Shown here piece after piece: positions 1-7,924 of a DNA stretch of 58,163 nt. Each line of letters begins with the position of its first letter. Position 1 is the first letter of the stretch. A program made the position numbers and the translations under genes. Origin of the DNA: an uncultured bacterium (lineage in GTDB: Bacteria > Cyanobacteriota > Vampirovibrionia > Gastranaerophilales > Gastranaerophilaceae); assembly GCA_900547585.1 (NCBI GenBank), contig URHD01000002.1:1-58163 (forward strand), written 5' to 3'. Below the pieces are notes generated by a model. It searched no databases and was not told the origin of the DNA. It worked only from the letters and a program-made list of their open reading frames with translations.

Positions 1-151
1 ATTGAGTATCGTTTTGTGAGAGGTAAGAATCGGCTAAGGCGACACTAGATTAGATAATTTACGCAGTTTGGACGCCTATGTTTTCCAAACAAAAAATAAA
101 AAAAAGCTTAATTTTTTGTAAAATTACAAATCAAATTGCTATAATAAATCT
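1..151. other. Non-coding start of window with a small hairpin
   Basis: No open reading frame is visible here. A 6-bp hairpin lies at 65-89 (GTTTGG ... CCAAAC). Its loop contains GACGCCTATG, the same ten bases that open the loop of the dispersed hairpin family described elsewhere in this window, but the long arms of that family are absent. Bases 20-75 vaguely resemble the 3' part of a tmRNA, but no T-arm follows. The last 40 bases hold the promoter of the next gene. Confidence 0.4.
116..145 (+). promoter_or_regulatory. Sigma70-type promoter of the histidine kinase; predicted leaderless
   Basis: TTGTAA at 116-121 and TATAAT at 140-145 are separated by 18 nt. The ATG at 152 lies exactly six bases after the -10 box, so transcription should begin at or next to the start codon. 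No Shine-Dalgarno sequence precedes the ATG. The same TATAAT-N6-ATG layout recurs at 23439 and at 16773 (minus strand). Confidence 0.6.
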
Positions 152-1111
152 ATGGAAATCAATTTTGAAAAAATTCTGAATACATTGGAGCATCCAATCG
201 CAATTTTCGACGAAAATGACCGCATAATATATTCAAATGCGCAGTTTCAAAAGGTTTTCGCTCAAATGGAGCAAAATCTTACACTTGAGGAGCTCAAAAA
301 CAATTTTCCGCAATACACATTTAATGCGCAACAGTCCGAAAACCTGAAAATCCTTACAATAAAAGAAAATCAGGGCAGCCTTGAGGAGGCATATTCGGAA
401 TTCGTTTCCACAGTGAGCCACGAGCTGAGAACCCCGCTCACCAGTATCAGAGGCTTTGCTGATACAATGCAAAACTCATACGACAGGCTTGAAAAAGCAC
501 AAATTATAAAATTTCTCGGGATAATAAAAGACCAGTCAAACAGGCTCATAAAACTTGTGGAAAACCTGCTTTCCATATCGAAAATGCAAGCGCAAAAGGA
601 AAACTTTATCTATAAATCCATTCAAATAAAAGACCAGATTGCACAAATTCTGCCCATCTTGCAAAAGCAATACCCCGACCACAAATTTTTACTGAAAACT
701 CCCGAATTCATGCCCCCGATACTCGCCGACGAAAACAAATTTCAGCAAATTTTAATAAACCTGCTTGATAATGCCGCAAAATACTCCCCACCGGGTTCAA
801 ACGTAAGAATCCAAATCAAAGACAGCGACAATATGGTAAGCATAAAGATAAAAGACGGGGGTTCGGGCATTGCAGAAAAGGATTTCGACAAAATTTTTGA
901 AAAATTTGTAAGAATAGAAAACCATCTGACCCAAAAAGCCGAAGGCAGCGGGCTCGGGCTTTATATTGTTAAAAACCTCATTGAAAAAATGGGCGGAAAA
1001 ATCACCTTAACCAGCTCCCAAACACCCCCGACTGGCACCGAATTCACAATAACCCTGCCTGTTGCAAATTACACCGCGCAAAGCGGCAAAAAATTAAAGG
1101 AGAACCGCTAA
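152..1111 (+). CDS. Soluble sensor histidine kinase (PAS-HisKA-HATPase)
   Basis: This 319-residue kinase has no membrane segment, so it should sense a cytoplasmic signal. Residues ~10-70 look like a PAS domain. The HisKA dimerisation helix contains VSTVSHELRTPLTSIRGF with the phospho-accepting His at about residue 90. The catalytic ATPase domain shows an N box (LINLLDNAAKYSP), a G1 box (DGGSGIAE) and a G2 box (GSGLGLYIVKNLIEKMGG), all intact. The stop codon overlaps the start of the next gene (TAATG), so it is translationally coupled to the REC/GGDEF/REC protein, its probable phosphorylation partner. The start was chosen because a -10 box lies six bases upstream; translation is probably leaderless. 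The signal sensed is unknown. Confidence 0.93.
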   Translation: MEINFEKILNTLEHPIAIFDENDRIIYSNAQFQKVFAQMEQNLTLEELKNNFPQYTFNAQQSENLKILTIKENQGSLEEAYSEFVSTVSHELRTPLTSIRGFADTMQNSYDRLEKAQIIKFLGIIKDQSNRLIKLVENLLSISKMQAQKENFIYKSIQIKDQIAQILPILQKQYPDHKFLLKTPEFMPPILADENKFQQILINLLDNAAKYSPPGSNVRIQIKDSDNMVSIKIKDGGSGIAEKDFDKIFEKFVRIENHLTQKAEGSGLGLYIVKNLIEKMGGKITLTSSQTPPTGTEFTITLPVANYTAQSGKKLKENR

Positions 1112-2421
1112 TGCTTTCAAAAGTCGTACTTCTCCTCGACAAAAGACGTGAACTTTCAACAAAATACAAAAAACTCCTTGAACAAAACAGCGCAAAAGTC
1201 TTTGTTTCCGATACAATAGAGCGTGCATTTGAGCTTTTGTGCGAATATGAACCGGATTTGGTGCTCATCTCTGACAGCCTTGAGGCAACGCTTTCAGAAA
1301 CCTGTAAAAAATTAAGAATGCTGGGCTATTCCTCCAGACCGGTAATCGTTGCGCTCTCAAAATCCGAAGATATAAACGACAAACTTTCGGCACTTGACGC
1401 TGGAGCTGATGACTTTTTGAGCGAGCCCATCGATCCCGAAGAATTCAAAGCCAGAATAAACGCCCATTTAAGACGACATATTGAAAACTCGCTGGATGAA
1501 ATAACCAACCTGCCTGATTCAAAAATTTCATTCCGTGTTTTAAAAAGAACTATAGTTGAAAACCGAAACTGGGCGGCAATGCTCATAAAAATAAACAATT
1601 TTGAACAGTATCTGGAGATTTATGGAGAACTGGCTGCAGATAAAATGCGCCAGACCTTTAGCGCAATTGTAGCGTCAACATTAGATGAAAATGACTTTAT
1701 CGGAGAGCTTGTCGATGGTGAATTTCTCGTTATTACGAACTATTTGAAAGCAGAACATATTGCGAATTTTGTAATCTACGCGTTCAATACAATTGTTGAA
1801 AAATTTTATACAGAAAATGACGTAAAACAGGGCTATATAATACTAAAAGGCGATGAAAACGAAGGGAAAAGAGTAGAATTGGCGTCCACCAGTATCGGTG
1901 TGATTTCAAACGAACTAAAAACATATAACAGCCTTAAAAATGCATTAAATTCACTGATTGCAGCTAACAAGCTGGCAAAACTCAAACCCGGTTCCTCTTA
2001 CATAATTGACCATCCTGAAATCAGCGCAGCCGATTCTGTAGAAAAACGTGAATATAACAACAGACTTATGATTATTGAACGTGATGATGCGCTGAATTTG
2101 CTTTTGCAAACCACTGCCCAAATGCAGGGTTATGACGCGGCTATCGGAATTAAACCAACGATTAAAAGCCTTCTAAACTTCCGGCCCGCAGTGCTGATTC
2201 TTGATGCAGGTGACACAAAAAACCTCGACGGAATAGAATTTTGCAAAAAAATCCGCACCATTGACGAACTAAAAGATTTGAAAATAATTTTGTCAACAAT
2301 CGTCCACGACAAAAAACTTATCCTTGACGCAGGCGCAGACCTGTATTTGCCCAAACCTTACGAATTGGTTAATATTTTCAGCTGGGTAGAGCGCTTAATC
2401 TCTGAATACAACGAATCGTGA
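1111..2421 (+). CDS. Response regulator with REC, degenerate GGDEF and second REC domain
   Basis: The 436-residue protein has three domains. The first REC domain (1-~125) is degenerate: the usual phospho-acceptor position after PDLVLI is Ser54, with Asp55 next to it, and the conserved Lys of the KP motif is Glu (DDFLSEPIDPEE). The middle (~130-310) has the size and pattern of a GGDEF domain, but the signature reads VDGEF, so diguanylate cyclase activity is unlikely. The C-terminal REC domain (~320-436) looks competent, with acidic residues in MIIERDD, an acceptor Asp in LILDAGD and the Lys in LPKPYE. It is coupled by TAATG overlap to the histidine kinase upstream. A plausible reading is that the kinase phosphorylates the second REC and the other domains serve as a scaffold; that part is inference. 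Confidence 0.85.
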   Translation: MLSKVVLLLDKRRELSTKYKKLLEQNSAKVFVSDTIERAFELLCEYEPDLVLISDSLEATLSETCKKLRMLGYSSRPVIVALSKSEDINDKLSALDAGADDFLSEPIDPEEFKARINAHLRRHIENSLDEITNLPDSKISFRVLKRTIVENRNWAAMLIKINNFEQYLEIYGELAADKMRQTFSAIVASTLDENDFIGELVDGEFLVITNYLKAEHIANFVIYAFNTIVEKFYTENDVKQGYIILKGDENEGKRVELASTSIGVISNELKTYNSLKNALNSLIAANKLAKLKPGSSYIIDHPEISAADSVEKREYNNRLMIIERDDALNLLLQTTAQMQGYDAAIGIKPTIKSLLNFRPAVLILDAGDTKNLDGIEFCKKIRTIDELKDLKIILSTIVHDKKLILDAGADLYLPKPYELVNIFSWVERLISEYNES

Positions 2422-2426
2422 GAAAA

Positions 2427-3347
2427 TTAATCATTTTCAACTATTTTTATTGTACAAGGCGGATAATCAGCCGCAGTATCATATCCGGTATTCGCGCAAT
2501 TCGCGTCCAGGTTATAAGAAATAGGAAAACCTAACCCGGATGCTGCACTCAGCTGCAACTGACGCAGCGAAGTCAAAGAAGCATTTGCTCCTGTTGCATC
2601 CGGCACACTTGAAAAGCTCATTGCGTCTTTAGCCCAGTTTACATTGCTGCCAAAAGCCCCGTTAGTAGCAGATTTCAAATTCATAGGCGAAGACTGGCCA
2701 TTTTCCAGGTTTGGCGCAGCGTAAACAATCCTTGCCATAAGGTAACTTCCATCATACTGAGCCACCCCGTCCGGCAGAAGCGTGCCATCAGTCATACTTA
2801 TAAAAAACGGAACAAGGTCTGTTTTTTTATTTTCACCTAAAGTAACATTGTTAGGCCATTTTGATCCGTTTATATCTACATAAATATAATAAACGCCCAA
2901 CGGCCAGCTTTTTTCAAAAAGATAAAATCTCATGCCGTTACTTGCAACAAAAGTAGGATCAGCAGTAATCTTTCCATCGCCATCAACAAAATTTGCTGTA
3001 CCCGCAAGAATATTTCCACAGTTCGTATAGGTTGTGTTAATATACCCCTCACCTCTTGCTGCGAGCTTGTTACATAAGTCAGTTACATTTTGGGGAAATT
3101 TCTTTATATCCTCTTCATTAACGGTAGTTCCGTTTGCGTTTGCTCCATTATAAAGATTTTCGTTATATTCATAAACATCTGCATTTATGTTATAAAGCGC
3201 TGTATTCAAAATATCATATGCCTTATAAGCAAGCTTGCCGTACATTTTGTCACTTGGTCGAATCATCGTAATCATCGCAACGGCAATAACACCGACAATT
3301 ATCAGTACAATAAGAATTTCAGCAGTAGAAAAACCTTTTTTAAACAT
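2427..3347 (-). CDS. Type IV pilin-like / pseudopilin protein
   Basis: The N-terminus MFKKGFSTAEILIVLIIVGV is a class III prepilin signal: two Lys, a Gly-Phe cleavage site, Glu at mature position 5 and one hydrophobic helix. Prepilin peptidase should cut after Gly and the helix would insert in the membrane or pack in a pilus. The C-terminal ~260 residues form a globular domain that I cannot assign. Two Cys near the C-terminus (NCANTG, PPCTIK) could form the disulfide loop common in pilins. The gene starts eight bases inside the end of the DUF3326 gene and uses a GGAGAAG ribosome binding site there, so it is the last gene of a three-gene minus-strand operon. It converges with the signalling operon, with only five bases between the stop codons. 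Confidence 0.85.
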   Translation of the reverse strand: MFKKGFSTAEILIVLIIVGVIAVAMITMIRPSDKMYGKLAYKAYDILNTALYNINADVYEYNENLYNGANANGTTVNEEDIKKFPQNVTDLCNKLAARGEGYINTTYTNCGNILAGTANFVDGDGKITADPTFVASNGMRFYLFEKSWPLGVYYIYVDINGSKWPNNVTLGENKKTDLVPFFISMTDGTLLPDGVAQYDGSYLMARIVYAAPNLENGQSSPMNLKSATNGAFGSNVNWAKDAMSFSSVPDATGANASLTSLRQLQLSAASGLGFPISYNLDANCANTGYDTAADYPPCTIKIVEND

Positions 3348-4323
3348 ATTCTTCTCCGGATTGCAATATTTTTATATATTCATCATAAGTATCTATTTCT
3401 ATTATATCATTTTGCAAATTTATTGCATCCCTTGTAATATCCAACACTGTTTTGTTCTCTCTGACAGCATAAACAGGAATACCGTTCTTAACAGCGTCAA
3501 AAACCACTGCAGAGCCCAGAGAATTGCAGGGCATAACAATAGAATGCAAATTTTTGTAAGTCAAACAGCCCTCTTGCGCACCTTTCCTGATTAAAGGCGC
3601 ATTTTGAAGCCCAAGTAAAATACAGGGTAAAAATGTTGGCGTAATATACTCCGCACTGACCTTAGGGCTGACAATATCTCCTTTTATTTCAACATCCGCA
3701 AAAGCAGGCGCATGAGCACAGGGGCACAGAAGATTTTTCGAAAGATAATGAGAGATTACGCCCTCTATACCACCGACAATATCCACACCGGCACCGTTTT
3801 CGTAATCATCCTCACCCGGTTCCTCAAAAAATGCAACAACTGCAAGAGCTTCAGCCCCTCTTTCGAGCAATTTTTTACCAGCAAGAAGCAATGTTTCGGG
3901 ATTTCTTACCGCACCTGTGGAAATTCCGGATTCTGATGTAAAAAATTCAACACCCGCATTCTCCTGCGTGATTTCATACCCCATAATATCAACATCATAA
4001 ACAGTTTTAACCGCATTCATTGTATTTATGTGAATATTCAGCACATTTTCCGGAATAGCCCGGTCAAAAATTATACCGATTTTGTTATTGTTATGAGGCA
4101 AAAGTGAAATCTCGCCGCGCACAAATCCGGACATGCTCCACCCCTCAACATAAAGCATATTTTCATTAATTCCAGAAAAAACAGCAGCATTAACAACATT
4201 TGGATTAACAATCAAAGGCGCAGCTTTTGACAATTTTCTAGCAATAGGATTTGCGTCGCCTGCATAACCGCCATGTTCAGCCCCCACACCGGTAGGGACA
4301 ATCATCATTGCATACTTTTTCAT
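3340..4323 (-). CDS. DUF3326 family protein
   Basis: The protein begins MKKYAMMIVPTGVGAEHGGY and continues with YAGDANPIAR, ENMLYVEGW and VSHYL-type motifs that I recognise as DUF3326, a family found mainly in Cyanobacteria and plants whose biochemical role is not established. No signal peptide or membrane helix is seen. The start at 4323 is preferred over an in-frame ATG 36 bases earlier because it forms a tight ATGA overlap with the upstream UPF0173 gene and begins at the family's usual N-terminus. Its end overlaps the pilin-like gene by eight bases. It is therefore the middle gene of a coupled operon: metal hydrolase, DUF3326, pilin-like protein. Its presence supports a cyanobacterial-phylum origin. 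Confidence 0.85.
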   Translation of the reverse strand: MKKYAMMIVPTGVGAEHGGYAGDANPIARKLSKAAPLIVNPNVVNAAVFSGINENMLYVEGWSMSGFVRGEISLLPHNNNKIGIIFDRAIPENVLNIHINTMNAVKTVYDVDIMGYEITQENAGVEFFTSESGISTGAVRNPETLLLAGKKLLERGAEALAVVAFFEEPGEDDYENGAGVDIVGGIEGVISHYLSKNLLCPCAHAPAFADVEIKGDIVSPKVSAEYITPTFLPCILLGLQNAPLIRKGAQEGCLTYKNLHSIVMPCNSLGSAVVFDAVKNGIPVYAVRENKTVLDITRDAINLQNDIIEIDTYDEYIKILQSGEEYV

Positions 4324-5000
4324 AACTCGATAGAATCTCCGGGAGTGAGAATAACACATTTTAAACCGGCAGCTTCAGCTTTACTCTTAAATTCCTCTTC
4401 ATCAGCAACAATAGTCGGAAAAGTATTGTAATGCATAGGAATAACGGTCTTTGCCCCGAGCCATTTTGCCGCAACAACTGCGTCATCAATGCCCATAGTA
4501 TAAGTTCCGCCTATCGGCAAAAGCGCAATATCAGGAGGCATTGTTTCTCCAATAACTTTCATCTCCATATTCAAACAATTATCGCCGGCATGATAAATCC
4601 TTACGCCATCAAGTTCTAGCAGAATAGAAGCGGGCATTCCGGCATATTGGCCCTCGGGCGTCGAACTGCTGTGAAAAGCAGGCAGAAATTTCGCAAAACC
4701 ACCGTTAATTGCAACGCGCGCGCCAATTCCGACCCCGCAAGCGTTCGCGCCGTTGTCCGTACAGTACCTTGCAAGCTCAAAAATAGTCGTAAGCGGCACA
4801 CCGTAATCCCCCGAAATCTGGATAGAATCGCCCAGATGATCCATATGACCATGCGTAACAAGGATATCTTTAACATTTTCATACTTAATCATGTTCACAG
4901 CCAACGGATTGTGCGTAATAAATGGGTCAATCAACACACCAGCCCCGCCGCAGGCAATAAAAAACGCGCTATGACCAATATAATTAATAAATACAGACAT
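4320..5000 (-). CDS. UPF0173 metal-dependent hydrolase (metallo-beta-lactamase fold)
   Basis: This 226-residue protein is a compact metallo-beta-lactamase-fold hydrolase of the UPF0173 (YtkL-like) type. Metal ligands are visible in order: VTHGHMDHLGD (HxHxDH), the His of FLPAFHSSS, the Asp of YHAGDN and the His of VIPMHYNTFP. Length and motif order match the family. The substrate is unknown. It is the first gene of the minus-strand operon and overlaps the DUF3326 gene by four bases (ATGA). A -10 box (TATAAT on the minus strand, 5021-5026) lies 20 bases upstream and a GAGGT ribosome binding site precedes the ATG. Confidence 0.9.
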   Translation of the reverse strand: MSVFINYIGHSAFFIACGGAGVLIDPFITHNPLAVNMIKYENVKDILVTHGHMDHLGDSIQISGDYGVPLTTIFELARYCTDNGANACGVGIGARVAINGGFAKFLPAFHSSSTPEGQYAGMPASILLELDGVRIYHAGDNCLNMEMKVIGETMPPDIALLPIGGTYTMGIDDAVVAAKWLGAKTVIPMHYNTFPTIVADEEEFKSKAEAAGLKCVILTPGDSIEL

Positions 5001-5020
5001 GATGACCTCTTTTTTGTTTA

Positions 5021-5026
5021 ATTATA
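5021..5026 (-). promoter_or_regulatory. -10 box for the UPF0173 operon
   Basis: On the minus strand TATAAT occurs 20 bases before the ATG at 5000, followed by a short leader with GAGGT as ribosome binding site. No good -35 hexamer is seen at 16-18 bases. Confidence 0.5.
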
Positions 5027-5102
5027 GCAAATTCCCTGAAAAATTTCAGAATATCTCTCGAAAATCATCTAAATACACTGTTTTAAAAACGCAAACATGG
5101 TT

Positions 5103-5108
5103 TATAAT
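5103..5108 (+). promoter_or_regulatory. -10 box for the HD-GYP/trmFO operon
   Basis: TATAAT lies 26 bases before the ATG at 5135. The expected leader is about 20 bases and contains the ribosome binding site AAGTGGG (5122-5128). The -35 region is weak. This promoter diverges from the UPF0173 promoter. Confidence 0.5.
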
Positions 5109-5134
5109 ATGTGAATAAATAAAGTGGGATAATT

Positions 5135-6214
5135 ATGGAACGAATACTTGTTGAAGATTTAATTCAATACAAAATGATACCGTTCGACCTCTACAACGAC
5201 AGAGGAATAAAACTTATGAGCGCTGGCGAAATTCTGACCTCCGGAAAACTCCTGCGAGTCAGCCAGTATGACATTCTTTATAAAGAAATCCCGCAAAAAC
5301 CCAAACAACTCCCAAAACCACAAGCTCTGCCCGAAAAAGAACCTGAACAAAAAACACAAGAAAAGAAAAAAACGCCCGTTCAGGAAGAACAATCTGAAAA
5401 AACAAAAAAACAAAAAGAAACAAAAGAAGAGCCGGAAGAAAATGAACACGATATAATCGACGAGACCGCCTCAGACATCGTTGTAAATTCAACAGCAAAA
5501 ATTAAACCGGATTTTCAAATCAAAATGAAAACGAATTATGCAAATTCAATATCATCACTGAAAATCCGTGAAAGTAAAGAAGCTGTAAAACAAATCAACG
5601 AAATGAAATCAAAAATTCTCTCCGAGATAGGCACAATAATCGACGACGTAAAATTCTGCTCGCAATTGAAGCTTTTGGGCGATTATTACAACACTCACTC
5701 TCTGAACACATCAATACTTGCTACAGCACTGGGCTATAAACTGGAATTTGATTCTGAAAAAATCGAAAACCTCACCCAGAGCGCGCTTTTGCACGACATA
5801 GGGATGACAAAATTCCCTCCTGAACTGCTGAACAAAACAAAACGCTCAAATAAAGACGAAAAACTTCTTGAAAAGCATACACTCATCGGCTATAAAATTT
5901 TAAAAGACGAAATGAAAATGCCTGAGGAAATCTGCCGTGTAGCGCTTGAACACCATGAAAACCATGATGGTTCTGGTTATCCTTACGGGCTTTCCGGCGA
6001 CCAAATCGGTGAATTAAGCAGAATCGTCGGACTTTGCAGCCTTTTTGACGACCTTACATCAGGAAGAACAAAACATAAAGTCAAAAACACAAAAGACGCA
6101 CTGCGTATCATGCTGGAATTCGGCTCACACCGCTTCCCTCCGGAACTTTTGTACAAATTCGTGAACATGTTCCGCTACAACGACCTGAATACATTTGATG
6201 AAATGGTGCAATAA
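5135..6214 (+). CDS. HD-GYP domain protein, probable cyclic-di-GMP phosphodiesterase
   Basis: The N-terminal ~45 residues resemble the short region that precedes many HD-GYP domains (LYNDRGIKLMSAGEIL). A low-complexity Lys/Glu/Gln/Pro linker follows (~50-110). The C-terminal domain carries LLHDIGMTKFPPELL with the HD pair, then LEHHENHDGSGYPYGLSG with the defining GYP, and IVGLCSLFDDLTSGR. These motifs are intact, so hydrolysis of c-di-GMP is expected from the family. No membrane helix is present. The stop overlaps the trmFO start (TAATG), an operon pairing without an obvious functional link. It may act with the degenerate GGDEF protein at 1111-2421 in one signalling network; that is inference. 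Confidence 0.9.
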   Translation: MERILVEDLIQYKMIPFDLYNDRGIKLMSAGEILTSGKLLRVSQYDILYKEIPQKPKQLPKPQALPEKEPEQKTQEKKKTPVQEEQSEKTKKQKETKEEPEENEHDIIDETASDIVVNSTAKIKPDFQIKMKTNYANSISSLKIRESKEAVKQINEMKSKILSEIGTIIDDVKFCSQLKLLGDYYNTHSLNTSILATALGYKLEFDSEKIENLTQSALLHDIGMTKFPPELLNKTKRSNKDEKLLEKHTLIGYKILKDEMKMPEEICRVALEHHENHDGSGYPYGLSGDQIGELSRIVGLCSLFDDLTSGRTKHKVKNTKDALRIMLEFGSHRFPPELLYKFVNMFRYNDLNTFDEMVQ

Positions 6215-7521
6215 TGAAAGCAGTAGTAATCGGAGGCGGATTGGCAGGCTCTGAAGCCGCACTACAACTGGCAAAAAGAGGGATTGAGGTCGATTTATAC
6301 GAAATGCGCCCGAAAAAGCCCACAGGCGCTCACAAGACCGAAAATCTCGCCGAATTTGTCTGTTCAAACAGCCTCGGCTCTTTTGACGTAACAAACGCCA
6401 GCGGACTTTTGAAAAAAGAAATGTCGATGCTCGGTTCTTTTCTGATAAAAGCAGCTTTTGAAGTCGCAGTACCCGCAGGTGCAGCGCTGGCAATAGACAG
6501 GGAACTTTTTTCTTCAAAAGTTACAAAATTAATCGAAGAAAACCCTAAAATTAACTTAATCAGAGAAGAAATCACCCAAATCCCCGATATTCCAGCAATT
6601 ATCGCCTCCGGCCCCCTAACCTCGGAGGTTTTTGCGGAGAAAATCAAAGATTTCTGTTCGGAAGAACATCTCCACTTTTTTGACGCAATCGCACCGATTG
6701 TGGAAAAAGATTCAATAAATTTCGACATAGCATTTTACGCAAGCCGCTACGACAAAGGTGAAGCCTCCTACATAAACTGTCCGATGAACAAAGAGCAGTA
6801 TGAAAATTTTTACAAAATCCTTACCACAGCAGAAAAAATCGAGCTGAAAGATTTTGAAAAAGATGCAAAATTCTTTGAATCCTGCCTGCCTGTCGAAGTT
6901 TTAGCCTCCAGAGGCGAAGACACGCTCCGTTTCGGCCCGATGAAACCGGTTGGATTGGTTGACAAACGCACAGGTGAACAAAATTACGCGGTCGTGCAGC
7001 TCAGGCAGGATAATTTGTCCGCCTCAATGTACAATCTTGTAGGTTTTCAGACAAATTTAAAATGGGGCGCACAAAAAGAGCTTGTTCACTCAATCCCCGG
7101 GCTTGAAAACGCAAATATTCTAAGATACGGCGTAATGCACAGAAATACTTTCATAAACAGCCCGAAAATTCTTAACAAATTCCTGCAGTGCAAAAAACGT
7201 GAAAATCTTTTCTTTGCAGGTCAAATTACAGGCACAGAGGGCTATACAGAATCTATTGCAACAGGAATGTACGCCGGAATAAACCTTGCGCGACTCCTGA
7301 GGGGCGAAAAATTCCTTGAACTTCCCGACATAACAATGCTCGGCGCATTAACAACATATATTTCCTTTGAAGAGCACAAACATTTTCAGCCCGTAAACTC
7401 AAACTGGGGCATTGTAAAGACGCTTGAAGCGGACAAAAAGACGAAAAAAAACAAAAAGCTCAAAAATGAACTTCTTGCAAAACGTTCGATTGATTATTTG
7501 GAAACGATTGAATTACTCTAG
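6214..7521 (+). CDS. trmFO: Methylenetetrahydrofolate-tRNA (uracil-5-)-methyltransferase
   Basis: TrmFO methylates U54 of tRNA using methylenetetrahydrofolate as carbon donor and FADH2 as reductant. The protein starts with the FAD-binding Rossmann motif VVIGGGLAGSEAA and continues with the family hallmarks YEMRPKKPTGAH, EFVCSNSLGS, RFGPMKPVGLVD and FAGQITGTEGYTESIATG. At 435 residues it is full length. The start overlaps the stop of the HD-GYP gene (TAATG). Confidence 0.97.
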   Translation: MKAVVIGGGLAGSEAALQLAKRGIEVDLYEMRPKKPTGAHKTENLAEFVCSNSLGSFDVTNASGLLKKEMSMLGSFLIKAAFEVAVPAGAALAIDRELFSSKVTKLIEENPKINLIREEITQIPDIPAIIASGPLTSEVFAEKIKDFCSEEHLHFFDAIAPIVEKDSINFDIAFYASRYDKGEASYINCPMNKEQYENFYKILTTAEKIELKDFEKDAKFFESCLPVEVLASRGEDTLRFGPMKPVGLVDKRTGEQNYAVVQLRQDNLSASMYNLVGFQTNLKWGAQKELVHSIPGLENANILRYGVMHRNTFINSPKILNKFLQCKKRENLFFAGQITGTEGYTESIATGMYAGINLARLLRGEKFLELPDITMLGALTTYISFEEHKHFQPVNSNWGIVKTLEADKKTKKNKKLKNELLAKRSIDYLETIELL

Positions 7522-7622
7522 GTCAATTTAACGCCTAAAGTAAAAAGTTAAAGGAAATCTCTTCACCCTCATAAAACTTTCCAAAGTTCAAAGAAAAATT
7601 AATTCATTTTTTTGCCAAAACA

Positions 7623-7649
7623 ATAAATGCAGCACAGAGCCGCATTTAT
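7623..7649 (-). terminator. Possible terminator after the 59-residue gene
   Basis: ATAAATGC (7623-7630) and GCATTTAT (7642-7649) form an 8-bp stem with an 11-nt loop. Read on the minus strand it is followed by TGTTTTGGC and then a T-run, a modest terminator 30 bases past the stop of the small gene. Confidence 0.4.
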
Positions 7650-7678
7650 CAGTAAAAAAATTTTGTATCAAAAATAAA

Positions 7679-7858
7679 CTAAGCGTATTTATCCAGTTTT
7701 TCACCGGATAGAGCGCTATCTGCCTGCTTAAACTCAGCATAAAGGCGCTTATATTCCGGATCGTTATGCTTTTCAATCCCCTGGCCTCTGTGGGCGCTTT
7801 CCCATTTTATAAGATTGTTCCTTGCTGTTTCAAACTTGCTCAAACCAGATACCGACAT
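7679..7858 (-). CDS. Small soluble protein of 59 residues, unknown function
   Basis: A 60-codon frame starts with ATG at 7858, preceded seven bases upstream by a strong GGAGG ribosome binding site. It encodes MSVSGLSKFETARNNLIKWE..., ending SGEKLDKYA. The product is charged, predicted helical, without membrane segment or signal peptide. It lies 66 bases downstream of icd on the same strand and may be the last gene of the icd operon. Protein-like composition, the ribosome binding site and the following hairpin support a real gene. I do not recognise the family. Confidence 0.7.
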   Translation of the reverse strand: MSVSGLSKFETARNNLIKWESAHRGQGIEKHNDPEYKRLYAEFKQADSALSGEKLDKYA

Positions 7859-7924
7859 TTTACCTCCGTAATTTTATAACTTTTTATAATTATAAAAACA
7901 GATTCCTGGTAAAAATTGCCTATT

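Noticed and set aside
15..89. Resemblance to the 3' third of a tmRNA (GTAAGAATCGGCTAAGGC, TTTGGACGC)
   Set aside because: The T-arm (GGTTCGA-type) and acceptor end do not follow; the sequence turns into an A-rich stretch instead. A covariance search over the sequence to the left of the window would be decisive.
5259..5498. Long antisense frames over the HD-GYP linker with Phe/Leu-rich products
   Set aside because: They are the reverse reading of a Lys/Glu/Gln-rich low-complexity linker and have no start signals.
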